From Chloroflexota bacterium (GTDB taxonomy: Bacteria > Chloroflexota > Limnocylindria > QHBO01), in assembly GCA_038040195.1 (NCBI GenBank), contig JBBPIR010000003.1, positions 44,765 through 108,764 of the forward strand: a DNA stretch of 64,000 nt, read 5' to 3'. The position numbers were made by a program, and so were the translations under genes. Of the stretch, positions 51,749 to 61,049 are shown in pieces. The first letter of the stretch is position 1; each line of letters opens with the position of its first letter. Under the pieces are notes generated by a model, which was given only the letters and a program-made list of their open reading frames with translations, made no database searches and had not been told where the DNA came from.

Positions 51749-51827
51749 GGCCACGGCAGCCGAGGACTATTCTTCGGAGGCCGTGGCCGTCGGGAAACAG
51801 ACGGCAGAACGACAGGGAGGGGTAGAC

Positions 51828-52793
51828 GTGCTCGCATACGTCGTCCGGCGGATGCTGTGGATCATCCCGGTCCTGTTCTTCGTGTCGGTCATCACCTTCT
51901 CTCTGATGCACGTCGTCCCGGGTGGCCCGTGGTCCCGCGAGAAGAAGCTTCCTGAGGCGACGGTCCGTCTCCTGAACGACAAGTACGGCCTGGATGAGCC
52001 GATCGTCGCCCAATACCTGAACTGGGTTGGTCCGCTCCACATCGAGGACGGCAGCGTGGCGTGCTGTGGCGGCATCCTGGCCGGCGACCTGGGTCCGTCG
52101 TACAAGTACATCGATCGGTCGGTCAACCAGATCATCGGGGATGGGATCCTGACCACGATGCAGCTCGGGCTCATGGCGTTCCTGCTGTCGGTGGTCATCG
52201 GCCTCCCGCTGGGCATCATCGCCGCCCTCGGGCACAACAGGCTGCCCGATTACGCGGCCACCTTCATCTCGGTGCTCGGCATCTCCACGCCAACCTTCGT
52301 GTCGTCGATGCTCCTCATCGTCGTCTTCGGCGTCGTCCTCGGCTGGCTGCCCGTCAACGCGTTGAAATGGGACTCTGACCCCACGGCCTGGATCATGCCC
52401 ATCATTGCGCTCGCGCTGTTCCCGATCGCCCAGATCGCTCGCTACACGCGGGCGTCCATGCTCGAAGTGACCCGGCGTGACTACGTGCGCACCGCCCACA
52501 GCAAGGGTATCGGCCAGCGCACCATCGTCATCGTCCACATGGTGCGCAACGCACTGATCCCGGTCGTCACCATCCTGGGCCCCGTCCTCGCCTTCCTCAT
52601 CACCGGCTCGTTCATCATCGAGTACATCTTCAGCGTGCCCGGCATCGGCCGCGAGTACGTCTCGAGCATCACCCAGCGCGACTACGGCCTGATCATGGCC
52701 CTGAGCATGTTCTACGCTGTCACCATCGCGGTACTGAACCTGGTCGTCGACGTCCTGTACGCCTACATCGACCCGCGGATCCGTTACAGCTAG
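51828..52793 (+). CDS. Oligopeptide ABC transporter permease (OppB/DppB type)
   Basis: 321 residues from GTG 51828, preceded by a GGGAGG ribosome site (51815-51820); an upstream in-frame start at 51783 would add 15 non-membrane residues. Six membrane helices, first helix AYVVRRMLWIIPVLFFVSVITFSLMHVVPGG. The permease EAA loop reads ARYTRASMLEVTRRDYVRTAHSKGIGQRTIVIVHMVRNALIP. The N-terminal extracellular loop has a CC pair (VACCGG). Confidence 0.93.
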   Translation: MLAYVVRRMLWIIPVLFFVSVITFSLMHVVPGGPWSREKKLPEATVRLLNDKYGLDEPIVAQYLNWVGPLHIEDGSVACCGGILAGDLGPSYKYIDRSVNQIIGDGILTTMQLGLMAFLLSVVIGLPLGIIAALGHNRLPDYAATFISVLGISTPTFVSSMLLIVVFGVVLGWLPVNALKWDSDPTAWIMPIIALALFPIAQIARYTRASMLEVTRRDYVRTAHSKGIGQRTIVIVHMVRNALIPVVTILGPVLAFLITGSFIIEYIFSVPGIGREYVSSITQRDYGLIMALSMFYAVTIAVLNLVVDVLYAYIDPRIRYS

Positions 52794-52822
52794 ATCCCCT
52801 ACAGCTAGGAGCCGAGTCAGGC

Positions 52823-53788
52823 ATGACCGAGCAGACGGGCGCGATTGAAGCTGGTCTGGCGCTCGAGCGAAGGAAGAGCACCGGGCTGTGGGGGGACGCG
52901 TTCCGTCGGCTGCTCCGCAACCGCCTCGCAATCGTGGGCGGACTCTTCGTCATATTTCTCGCCCTGACCGCCGCAATTGGGCCGATGGTCACGCCGTTTG
53001 ATTACTTCGAACAGCACACCCAGGAGGTCATCTCCAATAACAATCGGCCCCTGACGCCGATGCAGGAGATCGAAGGCGGCGACCACGTTCATATCCTCGG
53101 CACCGACAACCTCGGCCGAGACATGCTGAGCCGCCTGATGGACGGGGCGCGGATCAGCATGATGGTGGCCCTCGTGGTGCAGGCGGTGGTGCTCTTCATC
53201 GGAATCCCGGTCGGCGCGGCGGCAGCCTGGTTCGGCGGCCGCATCGACACCTTCCTGATGCGCATCACCGACGTCGTGTACGCGTACCCGGACCTGCTGT
53301 TCATCATCCTGCTGGGGGTCGCGTTCCGCGAGACGTTCTTCGGCAAAGCGCTGGACGGCCTGCTGCTTGTCTTCGTGGCGATTGGCCTCACCAGCTGGGT
53401 CACCATGGCTCGGCTGGTCCGCGGCCAACTGCTGAGCCTCAAGGAGACCGAGTTCGTCGAGGCCGCCAAGGCGATCGGCGTGTCCGACCGACGCATCGTG
53501 ACCAGGCATCTGCTGCCGAATGCGCTCGGTCCGATCATCGTGGCCGTCACGTTGGGCATCCCCACCGCCATCCTGGCCGAGGCTACCCTGGCGTTCATCG
53601 GGATCGGGGTCCAGGCGCCTCGCGCCAGCTGGGGCAGCCTGGTGGCCGACGGACAGGCCTACCTCCGGTCCTTCCCGCACATGGTGCTCTTCCCGGCCAT
53701 CGCCATCGCACTGGCCCTCATCAGCTTCACCTTCCTGGGGGACGGCCTCCGCGACGCGCTCGACCCCAAGCTGAAGGGGAAGCAGTAG
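52823..53788 (+). CDS. Oligopeptide ABC transporter permease (OppC/DppC type)
   Basis: 321 residues: the OppC N-terminal helix (LLRNRLAIVGGLFVIFLALTAAIGPMV), then a large outer loop with HVHILGTDNLGRDMLSRLMDGARISM, and the EAA loop ARLVRGQLLSLKETEFVEAAKAIGVSDRRIVTRHLLPNALGPI. Ends LGDGLRDALDPKLKG. The ribosome site AGGAG lies at 52808-52812. The spacer after the first permease repeats the octamer-plus TACAGCTAG that ends that gene. Confidence 0.93.
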   Translation: MTEQTGAIEAGLALERRKSTGLWGDAFRRLLRNRLAIVGGLFVIFLALTAAIGPMVTPFDYFEQHTQEVISNNNRPLTPMQEIEGGDHVHILGTDNLGRDMLSRLMDGARISMMVALVVQAVVLFIGIPVGAAAAWFGGRIDTFLMRITDVVYAYPDLLFIILLGVAFRETFFGKALDGLLLVFVAIGLTSWVTMARLVRGQLLSLKETEFVEAAKAIGVSDRRIVTRHLLPNALGPIIVAVTLGIPTAILAEATLAFIGIGVQAPRASWGSLVADGQAYLRSFPHMVLFPAIAIALALISFTFLGDGLRDALDPKLKGKQ

Positions 53789-53789
53789 G

Positions 53790-54905
53790 TTGACCGTCAG
53801 CGACCCACAGGCCCCGCCCGGAGGCGCCGCCGTCACCGAGCTCCCCGACTCGATCGAGATCACGACCGAGGAGGGCCGGCGGCTCGCTGAACGGCTGGCC
53901 GACAACCGCCCGCACGCGCGCAAGCTGCTCGAGGTCCGGAACCTGTCGACCCAGTTCTTCACCGGCGAGGGGGTCGTCCACGCCGTGGACGAGGTCAGCT
54001 TCGACGTGGATTACGGCGAAACACTGGGGCTCGTCGGCGAGTCGGGTTGCGGGAAGAGCGTCACCGCGCTGTCCCTGGTTCGGCTCGTTCCCGACCCGCC
54101 GGGGCAGATTACCGATGGCCAGATCATCTTCGACGGCATCGACATCCTGAAGCTGTCACCCGCCGAGATGCGCCGCCTGCGCGGACGGAAGATCGGTTTC
54201 ATCTTCCAGGACCCCATGACAAGCCTGAACCCGACCCTGCCCATCGGCTTCCAGATCTCCGAGTCGGCCCGCACCCACCTGGGCCTGTCGCGCAACGCCG
54301 CCGCGGATCGGGGGGTGGAGCTGCTGTCCAAGGTCGGCATCCCGCGCGCCCGCGATCGGATGGGCGACTACCCGCACCAGTTCTCGGGCGGGATGCGGCA
54401 GCGGGTCATGATCGCCATCGCCCTGGCATGCGATCCCATGCTGCTGCTGGCCGACGAGCCGACGACGGCCCTGGACGTGACCATCCAGGCTCAGATCCTG
54501 GACCTCATCCGCTCGCTCTCTGCCGAGTTCGGGACGGCCGTCATGCTGATCACTCACGACCTGGGCATCGCGGCCGGCATGTGCCACCGGGTCAACGTCA
54601 TGTACGCAGGTCGGATCGTGGAGACCGGGGTGGTCGACGATGTCTTCGAGAAGGCGCGGCACCCGTACGCATGGGGCCTGCTGGACTCCCTCCCGCGGCT
54701 GACCGATACCCGAGCGGCGCGACTGCGCACGATCGAAGGCATGCCGCCCGACCTCATCAATCCGGGCGCGGAATGCCGGTTCGCCCCGCGCTGCCATTAC
54801 GCCCAGGATCGCTGCCGGGCCGAGGAACCGGAGCTCACCCCGCGCGACGGTGAGGGCCATCAGGCCCGCTGCTTCGGGACCGAGCCGGGCGGATGGATCC
54901 CGTGA
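53790..54905 (+). CDS. Oligopeptide ABC transporter ATP-binding protein (OppD/DppD type)
   Basis: 371 residues, TTG start 53790 one base after the permease stop. About 45 residues precede the ABC domain. Walker [20 protein letters not shown]-loop [12 protein letters not shown], signature [16 protein letters not shown], Walker [18 protein letters not shown]-loop LITHDLG. The C-terminal OppD/F extension has cysteines in [20 protein letters not shown], a putative 4Fe-4S site. Confidence 0.93.
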   Translation: MTVSDPQAPPGGAAVTELPDSIEITTEEGRRLAERLADNRPHARKLLEVRNLSTQFFTGEGVVHAVDEVSFDVDYGETLGLVGESGCGKSVTALSLVRLVPDPPGQITDGQIIFDGIDILKLSPAEMRRLRGRKIGFIFQDPMTSLNPTLPIGFQISESARTHLGLSRNAAADRGVELLSKVGIPRARDRMGDYPHQFSGGMRQRVMIAIALACDPMLLLADEPTTALDVTIQAQILDLIRSLSAEFGTAVMLITHDLGIAAGMCHRVNVMYAGRIVETGVVDDVFEKARHPYAWGLLDSLPRLTDTRAARLRTIEGMPPDLINPGAECRFAPRCHYAQDRCRAEEPELTPRDGEGHQARCFGTEPGGWIP

Positions 54906-55999
54906 CCGGCTCCGGAGACGGCAACGGGGCAGGGCCGCTGGTCGACGTCGACCATCTGAAGGTCTACTTCCCGATCTACGCCGGCCTGCTCCAGCGTCGC
55001 GCCGGGGACGTGCGCGCCGTGGACGACATCTCCTTCGCGATCAGCCGCGGCGAGACGTTCGGGCTGGTGGGGGAATCGGGATGTGGGAAGAGCACCACCG
55101 GGCGAGCGGTCATTCGACTCCGCAACCCGACCGCCGGCACTGTCAACTTCGACGGCCGCGACCTGATGAGCCTGTCCCGCGAGGAGCTGCGGCTCGCCCG
55201 TCGCCGGATGCAGATCATCTTCCAGGATCCATATTCGTCGCTGAACCCGCGGATGACGGTGTCGTCCATCATCGGCGAACCCCTGGACACCCATAACCTG
55301 GGCAGCAAGAGCTCGCGCCAGGACCGGGTGGCGGAGCTGCTGCAGCTGGTCGGGCTCAACCCGAACTACCGCAACCGCTATCCCCACGAGTTCTCCGGCG
55401 GCCAGCGCCAGCGGATCGGGGTTGCCCGCGCCCTGGCGGTCGAGCCGGAGTTCATCGTGTGCGACGAGCCGATCAGTGCGCTCGACGTCTCGATCCAGGC
55501 CCAGGTCCTCAACCTCCTGGTCGAGCTCCGGGAACGCTTCGGTCTGACCTACCTGTTCATTGCCCACGACCTGTCGGTGGTGCGCCACATCAGCGACCGG
55601 GTCGGCGTCATGTACCTGGGCAAGCTGGTGGAGGTAGGCCCGCCGGACATCCTGTACGCCGGTCCCGGGCACCCGTACACCCGCGCCCTGTTGTCCGCGG
55701 TCCCGATCCCCGATCCCAAGACCGAGCGCAAGCGCAAGCGGGTCATCCTCACCGGTGATGTGCCCTCCCCGGTCAATCCGCCGCCCGGATGCCGGTTCCA
55801 CACCCGGTGCTGGTTGTATGAAAGCCTGGGGCGACCCGATGTGTGTCGAACCGAGGAGCCGGCGCTGCTCCAGGTCCGGCCCGAGCACTTTGCCGCGTGT
55901 CATTTCGCGGAGGACGCCCTGAAAAGCGACATCGGGGTGGCCCACCTGCCTGAGACGGCGGAGCCCGCGGCGCCCGCCGCGGCCGCCGCAACCGCGTAA
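54893..55999 (+). CDS. Oligopeptide ABC transporter ATP-binding protein (OppF/DppF type)
   Basis: 368 residues. ATG 54893 gives a 13-bp overlap with the OppD gene; GTG 54902 would give the GTGA overlap common in this genome and is equally likely. [18 protein letters not shown] is the OppF-type front. Walker [81 protein letters not shown]-terminal cysteines are in [13 protein letters not shown]. Last gene of the first cassette. Confidence 0.93.
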   Translation: MDPVTGSGDGNGAGPLVDVDHLKVYFPIYAGLLQRRAGDVRAVDDISFAISRGETFGLVGESGCGKSTTGRAVIRLRNPTAGTVNFDGRDLMSLSREELRLARRRMQIIFQDPYSSLNPRMTVSSIIGEPLDTHNLGSKSSRQDRVAELLQLVGLNPNYRNRYPHEFSGGQRQRIGVARALAVEPEFIVCDEPISALDVSIQAQVLNLLVELRERFGLTYLFIAHDLSVVRHISDRVGVMYLGKLVEVGPPDILYAGPGHPYTRALLSAVPIPDPKTERKRKRVILTGDVPSPVNPPPGCRFHTRCWLYESLGRPDVCRTEEPALLQVRPEHFAACHFAEDALKSDIGVAHLPETAEPAAPAAAAATA

Positions 56000-56124
56000 A
56001 GGAGGGGAGCGACCGGTCGCCGCGGATATGGCGGGCTGATATGCTGATGCGACTTGGCTGGCCCTCAGGCCGGCCCATCGCCCACACCCTGTCGGATCAA
56101 ACGAGGAAGCGGAGGGTTACCCGG

Positions 56125-57807
56125 ATGCGCAAAGTCTTCCCCCTGTTCGTAGTGCTCGGCCTGGTGCTGGCTGCCTGTCAGCCAACCGCATCGGAGTCGC
56201 CGGCGGCGAGCGAGGGTGCCGCCGAGAGCGCGGCGCCCTTCTCGGCGATTTCGTACCCCGAGGGCGGTCCGGCGGACTGCGACTACGGCGGCGAGTTCTC
56301 CGAGATCAAGGCCGTCGACGAGCTGACGGTCGAATTCACCCTGTGTTACCCAGACCCGGCCTTCCTGTCCAAGATCGCGTTCACCGCATTTGCGATCGCC
56401 GACACGGCCGATCTCGAGAACAACATGGAGAACCACCTGATCCTGGCCGCCCCGAATGGCACCGGGCCCTACGCCCTGGCCCAGTGGCAGCGCGGCATCC
56501 AGCTGGTCCTCGATAAGAATCCCGACTACTGGGGCGAGAACGTTGGCGCCGACCAGCTCGTCTTCCGCTGGACCACCGAGTCGGCCGCGCGCCTGCTCGA
56601 GCTGCAGGCGGGAACGGTGGACGGCATCGACAACCCCGCACCCAACGACTTTGACACGATTCGGAACGATGCCAATCTGCAGCTCATCGAGCGCGACGCG
56701 CTGAACACGTTCTACGTCGGCTTCAATGAGAACTTCGAGCCGTTCGACGATGTCCGCGTCCGCCAGGCGCTGGCGATGGGCATCGACCGGCAGCGCATCG
56801 TGGACCAGTATTACCCGCCGGGCTCGGAGGCCGCGTCGCACTTCACGCCGTGCTCCATTCCGCTCGGCTGTGAGGGTGATGAGTGGTACGAGTTCGACGT
56901 TGCAGGAGCCCAGGCGCTGCTGGCCGAGGCCGGCCTAACCAATGGCTTCTCGACGGTTCTGAACTACCGCGACGTGGTCCGGGGCTACCTGCCAGATCCA
57001 AACGTCGTGGCCGTGGACCTCCAGGAACAGCTCAAGGCAAACCTGAACATCGACATCACGATCGAGGTCCAGGAGTCGGGGACGTTCCTCGACAACGCGA
57101 CGGCGGGTGCGCTGAGCGGGCTGTACCTGCTCGGCTGGGGCGCCGACTACCCCGATCCCACCAACTTCCTGGACTACCACTTCAACAACGACGCCAACCA
57201 CCAGTTCGGGGACACGTTCCCGGCGGTGACCGAGCCGCTCACCACGGCCGCCACCACGCTGGACACGGAAGTGCGTCGCGCCTCTTACGTGGAGGCCAAC
57301 AACGCCATCCGTGAGAACGTCCCCATGGTTCCCATCTCCCACGGAGCCTCGGCCACCGCCTGGCTGGCGGATGTCACCGGAGCCCATGCGTCGCCGCTCG
57401 GCAACGAGTCGTTCGCGCACGTCACGCCGGGCGACCGCGCCCAGATGGTCTGGATGCAGAACGCCGAGCCCATCGCGCTGTACTGCGCGGATGAGACGGA
57501 CGGAGAGACCCTCCGCCTGTGCGAACAGGTGAATGAGCCGCTGTACCAGTACGAGGTCGGCGGCGTGGCCCCGATCCCGGCCCTGGCGGAGGAGTGCGTC
57601 GGCAACGCGGACGCGACTTCGTTCACCTGCAACCTGCGCTCCGGCGTGACGTTCCACAATGGCGCTCGCTTCGACGCCAACGACGTGGTCCTGTCGTACG
57701 CAGTGCAGTGGGACATGGCGCATCCACTCCATATCGGGCGCACCGGGTCGTTCGAGTACTGGGCCGGGTTGTTCGCCGGGTTCCTGAACGTTCCGGCGGA
57801 GGAGTAA
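56125..57807 (+). CDS. Oligopeptide ABC transporter substrate-binding lipoprotein, apparently circularly permuted
   Basis: 560 residues from ATG 56125, chosen for its GGAGGG site (56111-56116); 28 residues of in-frame sequence upstream look non-coding. Lipobox LAAC, Cys18. The mature protein starts in the middle of the SBP_bac_5 fold: AVDELTVEFTLCYPDPAFLSKIAF (about 63-87), GTGPYALAQWQRGIQLVLDKNPDYWGENV, FDDVRVRQALAMGIDRQRI, LLGWGADYPDPTNFL. After the usual end (NVPMVPISHG) it carries, at about 441-560, the segment that normally opens the family: NAEPIALYCADETDGETLRLCEQVNEPLYQYE, TFTCNLRSGVTFHNG-type strand, ARFDANDVVLSYAVQWD. Compare the canonical order in the SBP at 50028. Binding of peptides is inferred. 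Confidence 0.85.
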   Translation: MRKVFPLFVVLGLVLAACQPTASESPAASEGAAESAAPFSAISYPEGGPADCDYGGEFSEIKAVDELTVEFTLCYPDPAFLSKIAFTAFAIADTADLENNMENHLILAAPNGTGPYALAQWQRGIQLVLDKNPDYWGENVGADQLVFRWTTESAARLLELQAGTVDGIDNPAPNDFDTIRNDANLQLIERDALNTFYVGFNENFEPFDDVRVRQALAMGIDRQRIVDQYYPPGSEAASHFTPCSIPLGCEGDEWYEFDVAGAQALLAEAGLTNGFSTVLNYRDVVRGYLPDPNVVAVDLQEQLKANLNIDITIEVQESGTFLDNATAGALSGLYLLGWGADYPDPTNFLDYHFNNDANHQFGDTFPAVTEPLTTAATTLDTEVRRASYVEANNAIRENVPMVPISHGASATAWLADVTGAHASPLGNESFAHVTPGDRAQMVWMQNAEPIALYCADETDGETLRLCEQVNEPLYQYEVGGVAPIPALAEECVGNADATSFTCNLRSGVTFHNGARFDANDVVLSYAVQWDMAHPLHIGRTGSFEYWAGLFAGFLNVPAEE

Positions 57808-57850
57808 CCGAAAAGCCATCGGCGGGCGCGAGCCCGCAGACGAAACGTCG

Positions 57851-57882
57851 CAACGGGCGCCACCTCCGGGTGGCGTCCGTTG
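57851..57882 (+). terminator. Hairpin between the second SBP and its permease genes
   Basis: CAACGGGCGCCACC pairs with GGTGGCGTCCGTTG (one G-T pair) around a TCCG loop, 44 bp after the SBP stop, followed by CTATTCCCC. As in the first cassette it sits between SBP and permease, so it may set their expression ratio; a new -10 box lies just downstream. Confidence 0.65.
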
Positions 57883-57908
57883 CTATTCCCCGCCTCGGGA
57901 CAGCGCAC

Positions 57909-57914
57909 TACACT
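57909..57914 (+). promoter_or_regulatory. -10 box 8 nt before the second permease operon
   Basis: TACACT, then CGGCGCCA, then ATG 57923. With the hairpin upstream this suggests separate, leaderless transcription of the permease/ATPase genes. Confidence 0.45.
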
Positions 57915-57922
57915 CGGCGCCA

Positions 57923-58999
57923 ATGCTCCAGTTCATCGCCCGCCGCCTGCTCCTGACCATTCCGGTCCTGGCCGGCGTCATCTTCGTGGTGTTCGCCATC
58001 GCGCGGCTGCTGCCGGGCGACCCGTGCTTCGTCGCCCTGGGGCAACGCGCCACGGTAGAGGCGTGCGACGCGTTCCGTGATCGGTACGGCCTCGACGAGC
58101 CGATCCCGGTCCAGTTCGGCATATTCGTCGGCGACCTGGTCTCGGGTGACCTGGGCACCTCGATCGCCTACGGGCGACCGATCTCCGAGATCCTGGTCGA
58201 GCGGATGCCAGTCACGATCGAGCTGACCCTGTTCGCGCTGACGATTGCGACCGTGGTGGGGATCGGTCTGGGGGTGGCCTCGGCGGCCCGTCGCAACTCG
58301 AAGGTCGACGTGGGGACCATGATGTTCGCCAACTTCGGGGTCTCGATCCCGGTCTTCGTGCTTGGCCTGATCCTGATCTTCTTCTTTGCGGTGGTCCTGA
58401 AGGACACGCCGCTCGCGCTGCCCCCCAGCGGGCGGCTGTCGGCGGGCGTGATCATCGTGCCCCTGGCCGAGGCCTGGGGCATGGCCGATCTCGAGGGTCC
58501 GCTGCGTGTCCTGGTCGACTTCGTCGGCAACATGTACCTCATCAGCACCCTCATCACTGGTCAATGGGGGGCCTTCGGCGATGCGGTGGTCCACCTCATC
58601 CTGCCCGCCATCGCGCTGGCCACCATCCCGCTGGCCCTCATCGCGCGCATGACCCGGTCCAGCCTGCTCGAGGTCCTCGGGCAGGACTACATCCGGACGG
58701 CCCGGGCCAAGGGGGTCATCGAGCGACGGGTGGTCCTGCGCCACGCGCTGCGGAACGCGATCCTGCCGGTCGTGACCGTGATCGGTCTGACCCTGGGCGC
58801 CCTGCTCAGCGGCGCAGTCCTGACCGAGACCATCTTCGGGCTGACCGGAATCGGCCTGACCATCACCCAGTCGATCCTCGGTCGGGACTACCCGGTCATC
58901 CAGGCCGTCACCCTGATCACGGCCATCCTCTACCTGACCGTGAACCTGGCGGTGGACGTGTCGTACGCGTTCCTTGATCCGCGGATCCGCCTCGAATGA
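57923..58999 (+). CDS. Peptide ABC transporter permease (DppB type), second cassette
   Basis: 358 residues, six membrane helices: LQFIARRLLLTIPVLAGVIFVVFAIARLLPGD at the start, the EAA loop RMTRSSLLEVLGQDYIRTARAKGVIERRVVLRHALRNAILP, and the final AVDVSYAFLDPRIRLE. Longer than its counterpart in the first cassette because of an extended loop (about 165-195). The stop overlaps the next permease start by 4 bp. Confidence 0.93.
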   Translation: MLQFIARRLLLTIPVLAGVIFVVFAIARLLPGDPCFVALGQRATVEACDAFRDRYGLDEPIPVQFGIFVGDLVSGDLGTSIAYGRPISEILVERMPVTIELTLFALTIATVVGIGLGVASAARRNSKVDVGTMMFANFGVSIPVFVLGLILIFFFAVVLKDTPLALPPSGRLSAGVIIVPLAEAWGMADLEGPLRVLVDFVGNMYLISTLITGQWGAFGDAVVHLILPAIALATIPLALIARMTRSSLLEVLGQDYIRTARAKGVIERRVVLRHALRNAILPVVTVIGLTLGALLSGAVLTETIFGLTGIGLTITQSILGRDYPVIQAVTLITAILYLTVNLAVDVSYAFLDPRIRLE

Positions 59000-59982
59000 A
59001 ATCGCCTGATCCGGTCCCGGTCGCCCTGGACTCGCTTGGCGAGCAGGCCGTTGCGACCCTGTCTGTCGCGGAAGCTGAGGCCCTCACCGCGCGGCCCGGC
59101 AACCTGTGGCGGGACACGGTGCAGAGCATCCTCCGCCAGCGTTCGGCCCAGGTCGGACTGATCCTGCTCACCCTGCTGGTCGGGACTGCCGCCCTGGCGC
59201 CGCTCATCGCGCCGTACAACCCCGATGCGGCGGTTGGGATCGAGCAGGGGTTGACCACCGAGCAGAAAGGCCCGTGCGTCCACCTCCTCGGCTGTCCCGA
59301 AGCTCGACCCGAGCACTACTTCGGGGTCGACCGCAACGGGCGCGACGTCTTCAGCCGAGTCGTGTTCGGGGCCCGCGTATCGCTGTACGTGGGCGTGCTG
59401 ACGGTCGGCTTCGCGATCGTCATCGGTTCGGTCATCGGGGCCCTGGCGGCCTTCCTGGGCGGCGGCGTGGACAACGTCCTGATGCGGATCATGGACGTGT
59501 TCCTCGTCTTCCCTGCCCTCGTGCTGGCCATCGCCATCGTCACGGTCCTGGGAGCCGGCCTGATCAATGCCCAGATCGCCATCGGGGTGGTGGCCATCCC
59601 GGTCTATGCACGCGTCATGCGCGCCTCGGTCCTGTCGGTCCGGGAGCGCGATTTCGTCACCGCCTCGCGCGCCCTGGGCGAGTCGGGGCGCGGGATCCTG
59701 TTCCGGCGCATCTTCCCGAACGCGTTGACGCCGCTGATCGTGGCCGGCACGCTGGGAATCGCCGGCGCCATCCTGGAGGTGGCCGCCCTGTCGTTCCTCG
59801 GCCTTGGCGCGCAGCCGCCGCTTGCCGAGTGGGGCTCGATGATCGCCCTCGACCGCAACCAGCTGTTCAACGCGCCATGGCTCATCCTGGCCCCCGGGAT
59901 GGCGCTCACCATCAGCGTCCTTGGCTTCAACCTGTTTGGCGACGGCCTGCGCGACGCGCTCGACCCGCGCCTGAACCGATGA
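58996..59982 (+). CDS. Peptide ABC transporter permease (DppC type), second cassette
   Basis: 328 residues. A 35-residue cytoplasmic lead, then SILRQRSAQVGLILLTLLVGTAALAPLIAPY, the outer loop with EHYFGVDRNGRDVFSRVVFGARVSLYVG, the EAA loop RVMRASVLSVRERDFVTASRALGESGRGILFRRIFPNALTPL, and LFGDGLRDALDPRLN. It overlaps neighbours on both sides by 4 bp. Confidence 0.93.
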   Translation: MKSPDPVPVALDSLGEQAVATLSVAEAEALTARPGNLWRDTVQSILRQRSAQVGLILLTLLVGTAALAPLIAPYNPDAAVGIEQGLTTEQKGPCVHLLGCPEARPEHYFGVDRNGRDVFSRVVFGARVSLYVGVLTVGFAIVIGSVIGALAAFLGGGVDNVLMRIMDVFLVFPALVLAIAIVTVLGAGLINAQIAIGVVAIPVYARVMRASVLSVRERDFVTASRALGESGRGILFRRIFPNALTPLIVAGTLGIAGAILEVAALSFLGLGAQPPLAEWGSMIALDRNQLFNAPWLILAPGMALTISVLGFNLFGDGLRDALDPRLNR

Positions 59983-61049
59983 GCGTGGCCGAGATCGCGG
60001 ACATCCCGCGACGGGTCGGTCGCCACGGCGATCGCCTGCTCGAGGTTCGCGGGCTCCAGACCTCGTTCCATACCCGCGACGGCGTGGTGCGGGCGGTGAC
60101 GGGGGTCGACTTCCACGTCGATCGCGGCGAGATCCTGGGACTGGTCGGCGAGTCCGGCTGCGGCAAGACCGTCACCGCGCTCTCGATTCTGGGCCTCATT
60201 GCGGCCCCGGGGCGGATCGAGGCCGGCCAGATCGTGTTTGACAACCAGGACCTGTTGACCATCGCCCCGAACCAGTTGCGGAAGCTGCGCGGTGAGCGGA
60301 TCAGCATGATCTTCCAGCAGCCGCAGAGCAGCCTGAACCCGGTCTACGACGTGGGTCGCCAGATCGCCGAGGTGCTCGAGATCCACAAGGGGATGAAGAC
60401 CAAGACCGCCCGCACGCGGGCCGGCGAGCTGCTGCGCATGGTCGGGATCCCGGACCCCGAGCGACGACTGGAGGCCTACCCCCATTCGCTGTCGGGTGGC
60501 ATGGCCCAACGGGTCATGATCGCCATGGCGCTGGCCTGCGAGCCGGAGCTGCTGATCGCAGACGAGCCCACCACGGCCCTGGACGTGACGATCCAGGCTC
60601 AGATCCTGGACCTCATGCGCGCGCTCCAGGCCGATACCGGTACGGCCATCATCCTCATCACCCACGACCTGGGAGTGGTGGCGGAAATGTGCGACCGGGT
60701 GGCGGTCATGTACGCCGGGGAGATCGTCGAGCAGGCCGACACCGCCACCCTGTTCTTCGATCCCAAGCATCCCTATACGCGGGGTCTCATTGGCTCGGTC
60801 CCCACCCTGGGCGACGTGCGTGACGAGCTGATGACCATCCCGGGCTCGGTCCCGAACCTGATCGACCTCCCGGCCGCATGCCGCTTCGCTCCCCGCTGCG
60901 TGCCACGGGTGGCACAGCAGGTCGCGCACAGCGAAACCGAGCATCCGGAGCTGCGCCCGGTCGGTGGCGCGGCCGCGGGACATGACGTGCGGTGCTGGAT
61001 CTACCACCACCTTGACGGCGCCCAGATCGAGGGGGCGCGCGTCCTGTGA
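59979..61049 (+). CDS. Peptide ABC transporter ATP-binding protein (DppD type), second cassette
   Basis: 356 residues from ATG 59979. Walker [36 protein letters not shown], signature [16 protein letters not shown], Walker [43 protein letters not shown]. The C-terminal extension reads [20 protein letters not shown]: the third cysteine of the usual Fe-S motif is missing, unlike the first cassette. Confidence 0.93.
   Translation: MSVAEIADIPRRVGRHGDRLLEVRGLQTSFHTRDGVVRAVTGVDFHVDRGEILGLVGESGCGKTVTALSILGLIAAPGRIEAGQIVFDNQDLLTIAPNQLRKLRGERISMIFQQPQSSLNPVYDVGRQIAEVLEIHKGMKTKTARTRAGELLRMVGIPDPERRLEAYPHSLSGGMAQRVMIAMALACEPELLIADEPTTALDVTIQAQILDLMRALQADTGTAIILITHDLGVVAEMCDRVAVMYAGEIVEQADTATLFFDPKHPYTRGLIGSVPTLGDVRDELMTIPGSVPNLIDLPAACRFAPRCVPRVAQQVAHSETEHPELRPVGGAAAGHDVRCWIYHHLDGAQIEGARVL

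Noticed and set aside
51783-51827. Upstream start of the first OppB-type permease
   Set aside because: Adds 15 polar residues before the first helix, while GTG 51828 has GGGAGG at the right distance.
50247-52931. 894-residue open frame on the minus strand opposite the SBP and permease genes
   Set aside because: It lies antisense to two clearly conserved genes, is rich in His/Arg/Asp as expected for an antisense frame in G+C-rich DNA, and has no motif or ribosome site.
55981-56124. 28-residue N-terminal extension of the second SBP from ATG 56041
   Set aside because: It would place a hydrophilic stretch before the lipoprotein signal peptide; ATG 56125 has a proper ribosome site and gives a normal signal.
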